From: CAWBCI01 sp963787195
GTDB taxonomy: Bacteria; Bacteroidota; Bacteroidia; Bacteroidales; JAGOPY01
Assembly (NCBI GenBank): GCA_963787195.1
Contig: CAWBCI010000002.1
Location: forward strand, 1 to 64,000
Length of the DNA: 64,000 nucleotides
Direction: 5' to 3'
The notes beneath the pieces are model-generated. The model saw nothing but the letters and a program-made list of their open reading frames with translations. It was not told the origin of the DNA and did not search any database. The stretch's first letter is position 1. The number at the start of each line of letters is the position of its first letter. Shown piece after piece: positions 20,768-29,572 of the stretch. Position numbers and translations under genes: made by a program.

Positions 20768-21364
20768 TTATACTTTGGAAAGGATTTTTAATAAAAGCCG
20801 GAACATTTTGTTACTGAATTCACGAGGATACAAATTTCCTCCGTTAAGCATCATCTCTATATTCAGGGAGACAGGAATTCCCATATAGAGCATGGCAGCA
20901 TATTCAACCATTATTTTTTCATCCCATTTCCCGATAGCAATGCCATCAAGGATGATTTTACATATAAATTGCTTTTGATTGTTGAATATCTGGAAGAGGT
21001 GATCTTTTAGTATTTTGTCGTTATTGTATGATGCTTCCGAAAAAAGCAATATGGTAATCCCTTTATTATCTATAAGATATTCTACAGTAGTTAAAGTGAA
21101 TTTTTCAAGACGTATTTCCGGATCTTCTGAAGAAAGGGCAATTTCTCGTAACTGACTGATAAAATCCCTCTGAACATCTTTGATGATGGATGCTATTATC
21201 TCGTGTTTCGAAGGGAAATGACGAAAGATGGCTCCCTCACTCATCCCGATGTGTTTGGCCAGATTGGAAATGGATAGGTTTTTTAAGCCATCTGTGAAGA
21301 TTATATCAAGAACTGCTTGTTTTATTTGCTCCTGGCGGACTTCTGTGTTTTCTCTTTTATTCAT
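20768..21364 (-). CDS. TetR/AcrR-family repressor of the efflux operon
   Basis: This 198-residue protein has the TetR helix-turn-helix at the N-terminus (LSISNLAKHIGMSEGAIFRHF) and an all-helical ligand-binding domain after residue ~55. It heads the operon of outer-membrane protein, HlyD, permease, TolC and reductase on the same strand. Palindromic candidate operators sit on its own start (21367-21382) and before the next gene (20705-20720), which points to autoregulation and control of the efflux genes. It is highly similar to the partial TetR at the left edge. The inducer cannot be read from sequence. Confidence 0.92.
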   Translation of the reverse strand: MNKRENTEVRQEQIKQAVLDIIFTDGLKNLSISNLAKHIGMSEGAIFRHFPSKHEIIASIIKDVQRDFISQLREIALSSEDPEIRLEKFTLTTVEYLIDNKGITILLFSEASYNNDKILKDHLFQIFNNQKQFICKIILDGIAIGKWDEKIMVEYAAMLYMGIPVSLNIEMMLNGGNLYPREFSNKMFRLLLKILSKV

Positions 21365-21366
21365 GT

Positions 21367-21382
21367 AAGTGAATATTTACTT
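21367..21382. promoter_or_regulatory. Probable TetR operator (site 3)
   Basis: The palindrome GTAAGTGAATATTTACTTAC (21365-21384) has its core AAGTGAATATTTACTT directly upstream of the TetR ATG. It matches sites 1 and 2 and is the longest of the three palindromes. Confidence 0.65.
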
Positions 21383-21465
21383 ACAAAGTTAGGCCGGATT
21401 AAAAGGAAAGTCAATTAAAACTGGAGAAATTTTTTAAATTTTAATAAAGTTTAACGTTTCACCGG

Positions 21466-23718
21466 ATGAAGGTTTTTATATATTTATCATTGATGTCAGC
21501 TAAAATGAATTTTTTACGGTCACTTTACGGTTTTTATCCGATTCAGATTTTAGTTTCTTATTCAAGGAATTATCAGCTTTATTTGTTAATCTGGCTTTTA
21601 CCTTTCTTAACCACATTAAATATTCTCGGTTTAAATTTTGGAATACCATCGCTATTTTTAAACCCGGAACAGGAGGGTAATTCAGAAATAATCTCCTTCC
21701 TGTTTATGGGCCTGGCAACTGGAGGTTTTATAATGGCTTTTCATGTTTCATCTTATGTCACAATGATTCACCGCTATCCATTTATAGCTGCAGTTTCCAG
21801 GCCGTTTTATGTTTTTGCATTGAATAATTCTGTGATACCTTTTATTTATATATCCCTATATCTTTTTCAAAGTATTAAAAACCAAAGTGTTCAGGATTTG
21901 ATTCCATGGAACCTTATAGTATTGAATTGCATGTCATTTATTTCGGGTATATTAATTTTTGTATATCTGTCATTCGGACTTTTCTTTCTTTTTGTAAAAG
22001 GCCTTCCTTCAATTTATACCTTCAGCACAAAGAAGATAGAGAAGAAATGGTTTAAAAGAGCTTTTAGAAACTACACAAAGGACCGGGACTCTAAAATTCA
22101 GAATATATACTCAGGAGCATATGGTCAGGTTAATGTTGAGTATTATCTCAGATCATTCTTAAAAATCGGGAAAGCCCGTGAATATAAGCATTATAACAAA
22201 ACTATCCTGACAAACATACTTTACCATCAGCATTTTAATGTTCTCTACTATGTAATTGTGATATTGGTGTTTATCATAGTCAGGGGGCAAATGAAAGATA
22301 CTACATTTCTCGTTTTACCTGCAGGAGCAAGTTTATTGCTGATACTTACAGTGACAATGCTATTGTTTACTCTGGTCTACATCTTTTTTAGGAAATGGAC
22401 CTTGTCATTTCTTATAATATTCCTGCTTGGTATTAGTTTTTTCTATTCTTCCAGAACCACTTGGAATAATAGTGCTTACGGGCTTAAATATGAATCCGGC
22501 AAAAGGAATATAAATCTATTACAACACGGTGATTATGAGCAAGATTCTTTGGAGACCATCAATATTCTTGAAAAGTGGAAAGATAAAAATTCAAATGTTA
22601 CAGGTTTGCAAAGTAAACCTAAAATGGTTTTGGTTTGTGCGAGCGGAGGCGGACTTAAAATGGCATTATGGACCTATTTCTCATTGGCTTATGTGGACAG
22701 TCTGACCAATGGATCTCTTTTAAAACACACCCAGTTAATTACAGGCGCATCAGGGGGAATGTTGGGAGCTGCTTACCTTCGGGAACTTTATCTCGAGCAT
22801 TTAAGCGGAGAAATTGACAGCCATTTTTCATCTGCATATGTTGATCGCTTGTCAAGAGATCTTTTGAATCCGGTTCTCTATAGTTTTTCAATGAGTGATT
22901 GGTTTTTCAGACTGGAAAGCTTTTCTTATAATGGTTACAGTTATTATAAAGATCGGGCATATATGTTTGAAAAGTATGTAAATAAAAACCTGGGGCCAGT
23001 CCTTGATAAACCTTTAAATGCTTATTATGAGCCGGAAAAAATGGGATTAGTACCCATGCTGATTTTTAATCCCACAATAATGAATACCGGTTCAAGACTT
23101 ATTATTTCACCTTTGAATGTTTCATACCTTGCTAAATCAGCTTATTCAGATAGTTTGCGGAATATAGAGTTTCGTTACCATTACAGAGACTTTGGGGCGG
23201 ATAGCCTTAGGTTCCTTTCAGCTATTCGGATGTCTGCAAGCTTTCCTTATGTCAGTCCACAGGTTGTGATGCCTGGAAGCCCAACCTTAACAGTATTTGA
23301 CGCAGGGATCAATGACGATTTCGGATATTTGACAGCTTATAACTTTTTAATTTTCTTTCAGGAATGGATAAGGAATAATACTGATGGGGTAATAATTATT
23401 AGTCTCGATGAGAATAGTAATTATAATGAATATTACCAGGATAAACCATCTGCTGTATCTGACATCCTGAAGCCAGCCAGGTCTCTGATTTCTAATTTAT
23501 CGGCAATTCAAAAATCGAACTATCTTCAGCTTATATACTCTTTAAATAAGGTTATCCCAGGCAAATTTTACTTTGTAACATTAAATTTGGGCTCACCAAA
23601 TAAAACAATTTCATTAAGCTGGCATTTGACAAAACATGAAAAGCAAATAATCCTAAAATCTATACATTCTGATGCTAATGAAAAAGAGATTAGCCGTTTG
23701 ATGAATCTTCTGGAATAA
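21466..23718 (+). CDS. Membrane-anchored patatin-like phospholipase
   Basis: This 750-residue protein has several N-terminal transmembrane helices (about residues 37-60, 77-97, 122-138, 150-178, 257-273, 285-308, 312-328). A C-terminal patatin domain begins near residue 385, with the oxyanion-loop motif CASGGGLK, the nucleophile elbow GASGG (Ser near 429) and the catalytic Asp in FDAG near 612. It is probably a lipid acyl hydrolase acting at the inner membrane. The start is uncertain (Met1, Met10 or Met14). The last two codons and the stop coincide with the first bases of the duplicated kinase-gene segment, so the native C-terminus may have been altered. Confidence 0.85.
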   Translation: MKVFIYLSLMSAKMNFLRSLYGFYPIQILVSYSRNYQLYLLIWLLPFLTTLNILGLNFGIPSLFLNPEQEGNSEIISFLFMGLATGGFIMAFHVSSYVTMIHRYPFIAAVSRPFYVFALNNSVIPFIYISLYLFQSIKNQSVQDLIPWNLIVLNCMSFISGILIFVYLSFGLFFLFVKGLPSIYTFSTKKIEKKWFKRAFRNYTKDRDSKIQNIYSGAYGQVNVEYYLRSFLKIGKAREYKHYNKTILTNILYHQHFNVLYYVIVILVFIIVRGQMKDTTFLVLPAGASLLLILTVTMLLFTLVYIFFRKWTLSFLIIFLLGISFFYSSRTTWNNSAYGLKYESGKRNINLLQHGDYEQDSLETINILEKWKDKNSNVTGLQSKPKMVLVCASGGGLKMALWTYFSLAYVDSLTNGSLLKHTQLITGASGGMLGAAYLRELYLEHLSGEIDSHFSSAYVDRLSRDLLNPVLYSFSMSDWFFRLESFSYNGYSYYKDRAYMFEKYVNKNLGPVLDKPLNAYYEPEKMGLVPMLIFNPTIMNTGSRLIISPLNVSYLAKSAYSDSLRNIEFRYHYRDFGADSLRFLSAIRMSASFPYVSPQVVMPGSPTLTVFDAGINDDFGYLTAYNFLIFFQEWIRNNTDGVIIISLDENSNYNEYYQDKPSAVSDILKPARSLISNLSAIQKSNYLQLIYSLNKVIPGKFYFVTLNLGSPNKTISLSWHLTKHEKQIILKSIHSDANEKEISRLMNLLE

Positions 23719-24264
23719 ATTTCAGGCCTATGCTCCCCGTTCAGGTCGGTAATCAATACATTATTGATATTTGCCGCCATTACAGGCGTTCTGAATATGG
23801 TATCAAGTTTTGCATTGTAAGCGAATATTCCCCTGAGTTGCTTTGAGAACCATGCATGAATAGTAAACACTAATACGTTTAAACCATCCCGATCCAGATC
23901 AGCAATTATTGGCAATTTAATACTCACATCAATATGGTTATCATATTTACCGATTAGCGAAATAAACTTATTCCTGAATATGAATTTAGAGCCTGCATGA
24001 GGTTCAAAAGCATTCAGGAAAAGCGATGACCCGTTCGCTGTATCCATCCAGGTCCAGGTCTGCAAATTATTCAAAGGAATTGTTTTTATCAGCCGGCCCT
24101 GACCAGGTATTCTCAACCATATATTTTTGGAAAATATCCGGTAATAAATAAATCATAGGAGTAGCAACTGCAAAAGCTAAAAAATAAGGACTTAAGAGAA
24201 GGTAGATGATTTTAGTAATATATAAACGCTTATAATCCAATTGAAAATATTTTTTCAGATTCAT
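23710..24264 (-). pseudogene. Truncated duplicate of the VCBS sensor-kinase gene (5' part only)
   Basis: Starting at the ATG at 24264, the sequence repeats the N-terminal membrane helix and the first part of the periplasmic domain of the 11880-14019 kinase. It lacks ~180 bp in the middle (junction near 24020), which causes a frameshift, and everything beyond 23710. There is no kinase domain, so it cannot signal. A recent duplication is likely because most bases are identical. Confidence 0.85.
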
Positions 24265-24378
24265 CCGTCAAAATATGTTTTTGCCCTTAAAAGGATTATT
24301 TTCATATTGAGCTGGATTTTTCCTGGTCCGAATGGATACGATTTTATTACAGTCTGTCAATCAAAAGTTTGATAATTT
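23710..24378. repeat. Duplicated kinase-gene segment, derived copy
   Basis: Near-identical to 13289-14138 minus an internal deletion, including about 110 bp upstream of the start codon. The two copies lie roughly 10 kb apart in direct orientation. Confidence 0.85.
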
Positions 24379-24416
24379 ATAAATCAAATAATAAAAGCCA
24401 GGAACACTTGTAAATG

Positions 24417-25388
24417 CTATATCCCGAATTCCACCCAGAGGGGGTAATGGTCGGAAACCCTGTACGATACAGTATTTTTACTAAACCCCTGTCCGGAATA
24501 CACATAGGGCAGGAAATCAAAGGAACCGCCCTGCCTGTAATTCATTTCTATCAGCTCGGCATCCCCGCTATGGAACCAGGCTATCTGGTCATAAAACTTA
24601 TCCAGTTCAGGATTTTGCGGATCTGAAAATAAAGTCCTCATGACCTTATCCAGATCGGCCGGTGCGCTCAATCCTGTGGAAGTAAATGCCTGCCAGAGCG
24701 GGCTGTCTTTACGGTCTATGTTAAAATCACCCATGGCGAGCAGGTTATGGTTCCACCTGTTTAGGTTTGATGCCCAGTCGGCCATCCACTGGGCGATCCC
24801 CTGCAATTCAGGGATCCGGCCATCCGCCGTATTGGCATAGGTGACGTGCAGGGTAACCAGTATAAAAGTTGTTTTCCCTATTTTAAAACTCACCGCATAA
24901 GGCGTCCTTGAAAACTGTTCATTCAGTGCATTTGGACTAATATCCTGAAGTATATCTTCGGGAACTACCAGCTCACAGGCCAGACCAGATAGTTTAATAC
25001 GCCGCGTATCGAATAAAAATGCGAGCCTTTCACTGTTCCCCTTGTCGCCCAGGCTGATATCAGTCATGATAAAAGACCAGTTATCTCCCAAATATTGAAG
25101 TGCATGGCGAAGAGCTTTCAGATCCCCCTTCACTTCCTGAATGGCGATCACATCAAAGCGCTTGATGATTTCGCAGATATAAAGCAGCCCGGCCAGGTCC
25201 CTTTTCGGGGAATCATTGTCATCGGCTATCCATTTCTCAGTGAGGGAAGAAAAAGCACGGAGGTTCCAGGTTGCGATCAGGAGGTTCTTATCTATGATCC
25301 TGGGGGGGATTACCTGGTCCAGGGCCTGGTTCAAGGCAATTTTATCGGCTTGTATGCTTGCTGGAGCTGTTTCTTGTAAACTTGGCAT
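24417..25388 (-). CDS. Endonuclease/exonuclease/phosphatase-family protein
   Basis: This ~323-residue protein (start ATG 25388) has the EEP fold motifs: an early Asn in LLIATWNLRAF, the catalytic Glu in DVIAIQEVKG, LVTLHVTY in the middle, GDFNID and a C-terminal SDHYPLWVEF with the Ser-Asp-His catalytic end. This superfamily cleaves phosphodiester bonds in nucleic acids or phosphoinositides with a divalent metal. No signal peptide is present, so it is likely cytoplasmic. The longer frame to 25463 adds no conserved sequence. The exact substrate is unknown. Confidence 0.88.
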   Translation of the reverse strand: MPSLQETAPASIQADKIALNQALDQVIPPRIIDKNLLIATWNLRAFSSLTEKWIADDNDSPKRDLAGLLYICEIIKRFDVIAIQEVKGDLKALRHALQYLGDNWSFIMTDISLGDKGNSERLAFLFDTRRIKLSGLACELVVPEDILQDISPNALNEQFSRTPYAVSFKIGKTTFILVTLHVTYANTADGRIPELQGIAQWMADWASNLNRWNHNLLAMGDFNIDRKDSPLWQAFTSTGLSAPADLDKVMRTLFSDPQNPELDKFYDQIAWFHSGDAELIEMNYRQGGSFDFLPYVYSGQGFSKNTVSYRVSDHYPLWVEFGI

Positions 25389-25568
25389 AGTTATATTTTT
25401 TAATGATGAATAAAGATCGGATTCCGGAGTAATCCTGATATAGATCCGATAATAAAAGTTCAATCAATCCGGGAAAAACTAAGGCAGGTTGTTGAATACA
25501 CAAAGTTAATTCAAACAGAGGCGCTTATGCAAGGTGTAAACGCAGTTTTATTATTTTCCGAGATAAAA

Positions 25569-25700
25569 CTACCCAAAAACATTCCCTAAAATTTCATCAG
25601 AAGTAATTTCCACCGTAATTTCACCAGCGTGATGAAGAACCGCCTGGATACCAGCGGTCAGCAGCTTACTGCTATGTTTTTTCTGCATGTCTTGCAAATC
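25569..25700 (-). pseudogene. Diverged 3' remnant of an mnmE gene
   Basis: Translated leftward, the stretch reads MQKKHSSKLLTAGIQAVLHH then AGEITVEITSDEILGNVFG and a stop. This aligns with the C-terminus of the intact MnmE at 32914 (LTVDIRTALHHLGEISGEIT then TDEILGNIFGKFCIGK). The final FCIGK is lost and no upstream MnmE sequence remains. The DNA differs at many positions from the local mnmE, so this is not a recent copy. It flanks the Crp/Hdr block on the side opposite to the intact gene, in the same orientation. Confidence 0.75.
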
Positions 25701-25710
25701 GTATTGCGGA

Positions 25711-26388
25711 TTACCCGTTTTGACTTATCAATTGTAATGATTTCTTATTAATGATCTCTATCTGTTTTCCTTTCATATTGATAATCCCATCTCTATGAAA
25801 TTCAGATAATATCCGGCTTACACTCTCCCTGCTTGTATCAACAAGATTCCCGATATCAGCTTGTGAAACAGGTAAGATAAAAGTATTGGATTCGCACAAG
25901 TTGTCGGCAAATTCAAGGATCATATCGGCAATATTTCCACGCGTTTGCTTTTGGGTTCGGCTGGCACATCTGCGAATTGATTCCAATTCATCTTTGCAGA
26001 GGTCAAGAATAATTTCATATGAGAAATGCTCAGTCTCTCTGAGTAACATTCGGAAAGCACTGATATCTATAAAGCAAACTTCGACATCACTGATTGCTGT
26101 AACGGAATACTGATTTATTTTGTCACCAATCGTTGTTGGAAGCCCTAAATAGCGCGATGCTTTTACAATCCTAACAATTTGTTCATGGTAGGGACCTGAG
26201 ATGTGAATTTTCACCAGTCCTTTTCGCAGATAAACGATATTGGTAGAAAACGTGCCCTGGATAATTATTAAATCACCTTTCCGGAAATTCACCATGGCAT
26301 TATTACACGATAATTGTGAAAGCTGGCCATCGTCTAATGTCTCTGCCGATTTCGATTTAAAAATACAGGTTTTACAATCAGTTTTCAT
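25711..26388 (-). CDS. Crp/Fnr-family transcriptional regulator
   Basis: This 225-residue protein has an N-terminal CxxC (CKTC near residues 5-8), a cyclic-nucleotide-binding-like effector domain (residues ~30-130) and a C-terminal winged helix whose recognition region reads SQADIGNLVDTSRESVSRIL. It lacks the four-Cys pattern of E. coli FNR, so the signal (redox, NO, haem or other) is uncertain. It is transcribed divergently from the DsrE-Hdr operon. A perfect TGTGA-N6-TCACA palindrome lies between the two, 19 bp upstream of its start, making it the likely controller of that operon and of itself. Confidence 0.9.
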   Translation of the reverse strand: MKTDCKTCIFKSKSAETLDDGQLSQLSCNNAMVNFRKGDLIIIQGTFSTNIVYLRKGLVKIHISGPYHEQIVRIVKASRYLGLPTTIGDKINQYSVTAISDVEVCFIDISAFRMLLRETEHFSYEIILDLCKDELESIRRCASRTQKQTRGNIADMILEFADNLCESNTFILPVSQADIGNLVDTSRESVSRILSEFHRDGIINMKGKQIEIINKKSLQLISQNG

Positions 26389-26406
26389 GGTGCAAAGTTA
26401 ATATAT

Positions 26407-26422
26407 TGTGAGCTATCTCACA
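26407..26422. promoter_or_regulatory. Crp/Fnr-type operator TGTGAGCTATCTCACA
   Basis: This 16-bp palindrome exactly matches the Crp-type consensus TGTGA-N6-TCACA. It lies in the 128-bp gap between the divergent Crp/Fnr gene and the DsrE-Hdr operon, about 55 bp upstream of a candidate operon -7 box. Function is inferred from position and symmetry. Confidence 0.75.
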
Positions 26423-26476
26423 CTTATAATCGATTTTCTGCACATTGTGTTCTTCAAACCGCTCAAGCTATAGACC

Positions 26477-26484
26477 TAATTTTG
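26477..26484 (+). promoter_or_regulatory. Bacteroidetes-type -7 box of the DsrE-Hdr operon
   Basis: TAATTTTG matches the phylum's TAnnTTTG -7 consensus, 32 bp before the first ATG. No good -33 TTTG is visible at the usual distance, which would suit an activator-dependent promoter. Confidence 0.5.
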
Positions 26485-26516
26485 CCATTATCATAAATTA
26501 TTAAAAAATAAAGATC

Positions 26517-26885
26517 ATGACTGAAAATGAAAAACTAGTGATTATAAGTACTACCGGACCTGAAAATCAGGAAAAAGCTACCCTTCCTTTTGTAGTAGCT
26601 ACGGCAGCTCAAACCGTAGATGCAGAAGTTGTTATGATTTTACAGGCATCTGCCGTGTTGCTGGCTAAAAAAGGATCTGCTGAAAATGTAAATGCCCAGG
26701 GCCTTATGCCACTTAAAAAACTGATGGATACATTTATTGAATTAGGCGGACGGCTTTTATTATGCTCTCCCTGCATTAAAGAGCGGTTTATCAAAGAAGA
26801 GGAATTAGTCACAGGAGCAAAGTTGGTTGCTGCAGGAACCGTCGTGGAAGAGGTATTATCTGCAAAGGCTGTATTGACATACTAA
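26517..26885 (+). CDS. DsrE-family protein
   Basis: This 122-residue protein has the DsrE/DsrF-like alpha/beta fold: KLVIISTTG at the start, a middle helix with AEVVMILQASAVLL, and LLLCSPCIKER with two Cys around residues 83-86. DsrE proteins relay persulfide sulfur or bind small ligands as oligomers. It is the first gene of an operon reaching to 32870, so it probably serves as a sulfur carrier or partner of the Hdr-like complex. Whether its Cys is a persulfide carrier cannot be judged by eye. Confidence 0.8.
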   Translation: MTENEKLVIISTTGPENQEKATLPFVVATAAQTVDAEVVMILQASAVLLAKKGSAENVNAQGLMPLKKLMDTFIELGGRLLLCSPCIKERFIKEEELVTGAKLVAAGTVVEEVLSAKAVLTY

Positions 26886-26920
26886 TCTTTTAAAAATCAA
26901 ATCAAATAAAATCAAATAAA

Positions 26921-27481
26921 ATGGAAACGGAATTGCAGACTACCCAGCTTCAGGAACAAATTGATGCCTTGAATATTAAATTATCAAGGCTTGAGAATTC
27001 CAGAAAAGACCAGTTATCAATTGCTATAGTATCAGGTGACCTTGATAAGATTATGGCCGCAATGATTATTTCCTTAGCAGCCGCAGCCATGGATACAAAA
27101 GTGAAACTTTTCTTTTCATTTTGGGCGCTATCTGCACTGAGGGCAAAAAATAAAAAAGCCAGGGGGAAAGATTTCATTTCCAAGATGTTTGGCCTGATGT
27201 TGCCTAAAGGGAAAGACAAGTTAAAGCTTTCCAATATGAATATGGCAGGGATGGGCCCGTTTATGATTAAGCATTTAATGAAAAAGCAAGGTGTTATATG
27301 CATTGACCAGATGTTTAAAGATGCCGGTGAACTGGGAATTGAAATAGTGGTTTGCGAAATGTCGATGCATCTCATGGGCTTTAAAAAAGAAGAAATGATG
27401 GACTATCCTCACCTGAGTTACGCCGGCGCCGCCACTTTTGTTTGCGATGCTAATGAAAGCAGTATGCAGCTCTTTATTTAA
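26921..27481 (+). CDS. DsrE/DsrF/DrsH-like family protein (DsrE3A type)
   Basis: This 186-residue protein has a short N-terminal coiled segment (residues ~1-30) followed by the COG2210-type domain. Recognisable are SIAIVSGDLDKIMAAMIISL, a FFSFWALSAL motif and a C-terminal part with a conserved Cys near residue 127 (GVICIDQ) and VVCEMSMHLMGFK. These proteins commonly sit beside tusA in sulfur-oxidation and sulfur-transfer clusters and accept or donate sulfur with TusA. It lies 35 bp after the DsrE gene and 112 bp before tusA. Confidence 0.85.
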   Translation: METELQTTQLQEQIDALNIKLSRLENSRKDQLSIAIVSGDLDKIMAAMIISLAAAAMDTKVKLFFSFWALSALRAKNKKARGKDFISKMFGLMLPKGKDKLKLSNMNMAGMGPFMIKHLMKKQGVICIDQMFKDAGELGIEIVVCEMSMHLMGFKKEEMMDYPHLSYAGAATFVCDANESSMQLFI

Positions 27482-27593
27482 TGGCTTTGGATTTGGGAAA
27501 TAGAAGTTGGTTAGGAAAAAGAATTAAACCCCGGGAAGCATAAAAAGTACGCAGCACATTTATAAAATTAATTAAATACTAAACAAAATAATC

Positions 27594-27848
27594 ATGATGA
27601 CAACTGAAGAATTGAAAAACGTAGTAGTAGCGAAATCTGTAGATGCCCGTGGAACAGCATGTCCAGGACCACTTTTGGAAGCTAAAAAGGCTATCGGAAC
27701 CATTAATGCCGGCGATATTATGGAAATATTATCAGCTGACGAAGGAACCAAAAGTGATATTCCAAAATGGTGCGGCAAACAAGGCCACGAATATCTTGGA
27801 GCTATTGACGAAAATGGCTACTTCAAGGTTTATATGAAAAAGAAATAA
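27594..27848 (+). CDS. tusA: TusA-family sulfurtransferase
   Basis: This 84-residue protein contains the TusA signature CPGP (Cys near residue 23, ARGTACPGPLLEAKKAI) and the small alpha/beta SirA fold. A second Cys follows in KWCGKQGH near residue 60. TusA carries sulfur as a persulfide on the CPGP Cys and donates it to partner proteins. Start at 27594 or the next ATG at 27597. It lies in the middle of the DsrE-Hdr operon, 9 bp before the MvhD-like gene. Confidence 0.92.
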   Translation: MMTTEELKNVVVAKSVDARGTACPGPLLEAKKAIGTINAGDIMEILSADEGTKSDIPKWCGKQGHEYLGAIDENGYFKVYMKKK

Positions 27849-27857
27849 ACAAAGCTC

Positions 27858-28265
27858 ATGGCTGAAAAAATCAGGAAAAGCGCTAAAATTCTGGTCTTTT
27901 CCACTGAAAAAATAAGTGATCCCGCTATAGATATGGCGGGATTGCTGAAATTACATTATCCTCCAAGCGTGTACACCATCACTTTGCCTTGCTCAAGCGG
28001 GATAAAATCGAGATGGATTTTAAGGGCTTTTGAAAAAGGCTTTGATGGCGTATTCATAGCGGCCGATGGCAGCGATTGTATGTTTGGCGAATCGTGTACC
28101 GAAAAAACCGGAAATGTAGTAAGCCGGACGCAGGAATTGATGAAACAGAAATCCATCGAGCCGGCACGTTTAAAAATGGCTGCCATATGTTCGGTGTGCA
28201 GCGAATCATTTGTTAAGCATATAAAAAGCTTTAATGAATATTTACTTAAAAATACAAACGCGTAA
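27858..28265 (+). CDS. MvhD-like (hydrogenase iron-sulfur subunit, FrhD/VhuD-type) protein
   Basis: This 135-residue protein resembles the delta subunit of the methyl-viologen-reducing hydrogenase: LPCSSGIKSRWILRAFEKG near residue 45, DGSDCMFGESCTEKTGN near 74-86 and CSVCSESF near 111-118. MvhD binds an iron-sulfur cluster and passes electrons to HdrA. In sulfate reducers the same domain is fused to the end of QmoB; here it is a separate gene, immediately before the QmoA-like gene. No hydrogenase is encoded nearby, so it more likely links the two flavoproteins or another donor. Confidence 0.85.
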   Translation: MAEKIRKSAKILVFSTEKISDPAIDMAGLLKLHYPPSVYTITLPCSSGIKSRWILRAFEKGFDGVFIAADGSDCMFGESCTEKTGNVVSRTQELMKQKSIEPARLKMAAICSVCSESFVKHIKSFNEYLLKNTNA

Positions 28266-29572
28266 TGATGAGTGGACAAGCCAAAAATATTTTCTTTGAT
28301 GCGCTGGTTGTAGGAGGTGGCATTGCCGGTGGTGAAGCAGCTTTAAATCTGGCTACAACAGGTTTTAAGGTTTTACTGGTCGAAAAAGAATTATCCATTG
28401 GAGGGAAAATGATTATGCTGAGTAAGGTTTTCCCAACTTTGGATTGCGCAGCTTGCATCACGACTCCTAAAGTTTCTGAAATTTCGCGTCATCCGAATAT
28501 TACTATTTATACCGGCAGCGAAGTAAGCAATATTCATAAGATTGCCGAAAATAATTTCGAGGCTACGATCATAAGGAAGCCTCGTTATGTTGTTATTGAA
28601 GATTGCACTGCCTGCCAGCAATGCGAAGAAGCTTGCCCGGTGAGCGTTCCTGACCAATACCAGTATAACCTTGTTGGGCGCAAAGCTGCATTTATACCCT
28701 TCAGCATTGCCAGTCCCAAAGCTGCAGCCATAGATATTGAAAATTGTATTTTGTGTGGTGCCTGCGAAAAGGTATGCCCGACAAATTGTATCGATTTTAC
28801 GCAGGAAACAGAGGAAATCCGGATCAGCTTTAAAACTATTATCCTGGCTACCGGTTTTAAATTATTTGACCCGCTTTTAATGCCACGATATGGTTTCGGG
28901 CTTTTTAAAAATGTTATCACCTCCATGCAAATGGAACGTGAACTTGCTCCAACACGCCCGTTTAATACAGTTTTACGCCCGGGAGATGGCAAAGTGCCTG
29001 ATAAAATAGCCTATGTGCTTTGTACCGGTTCAAGGGATGCTTCCATTGGGAATCCGATCTGTTCGCAAATCTGCTGTATGTATTCCATCAAACAATCCCA
29101 ACTTCTTATGGGTGCTTTGCCAATGGCTGATGTAACCATTTATTATATCAACATCAGGTCCTTTGGTAAAGGTTTCGAAGAATTTTACCAGCAGGCTAAA
29201 GGCATGGGCGTGAATTTCGTGAAAGGAAAGATTGGAAAAATCCGGGAAACAGAAAACGGAAATGGGAATCTTATTTTGCGATATGAAGATATAAATGAGG
29301 GTATTGTAAAAGAAGCTGAACATGATATGGTAATTCTTTCGGTTGGAGTCCTTCCAAACCAGGATGCTGCAGGCTTTTTTCCAAAAGAGGAATTGAAACT
29401 CGATCCCTACAAATTTATTTACCAGGCCGATTCGCTTATAAGTCCCGCCCGTACAAGCATTGATGGCGTATTTGTTGCAGGAACGGCCTCGGGACCCATG
29501 GATATTCCCGATTCAATCCTATCAGCAGGCTCGGCATCTTCCGAAGCCATAAGTTATTTAATTCAGGAATAA
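28265..29572 (+). CDS. QmoA/HdrA-like FAD and iron-sulfur flavoprotein
   Basis: This 435-residue HdrA-family protein starts with an FAD-binding GGGIAGGEAA motif (residues 17-25) and the HdrA-type LDCAACITTP Cys pair (61, 64). Two [4Fe-4S] ferredoxin motifs follow: Cys 114, 117, 120, 124 and Cys 161, 164, 167, 171. It ends in the flavoprotein dinucleotide-binding part (GVFVAGTASGPMDIPDSIL). The length matches QmoA, which lacks the N-terminal extension of methanogen HdrA. It overlaps the MvhD-like gene and the following gene by a base or so, implying translational coupling. It is predicted to be a soluble subunit of a membrane-bound Qmo/Hdr-like complex. Confidence 0.9.
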   Translation: MMSGQAKNIFFDALVVGGGIAGGEAALNLATTGFKVLLVEKELSIGGKMIMLSKVFPTLDCAACITTPKVSEISRHPNITIYTGSEVSNIHKIAENNFEATIIRKPRYVVIEDCTACQQCEEACPVSVPDQYQYNLVGRKAAFIPFSIASPKAAAIDIENCILCGACEKVCPTNCIDFTQETEEIRISFKTIILATGFKLFDPLLMPRYGFGLFKNVITSMQMERELAPTRPFNTVLRPGDGKVPDKIAYVLCTGSRDASIGNPICSQICCMYSIKQSQLLMGALPMADVTIYYINIRSFGKGFEEFYQQAKGMGVNFVKGKIGKIRETENGNGNLILRYEDINEGIVKEAEHDMVILSVGVLPNQDAAGFFPKEELKLDPYKFIYQADSLISPARTSIDGVFVAGTASGPMDIPDSILSAGSASSEAISYLIQE

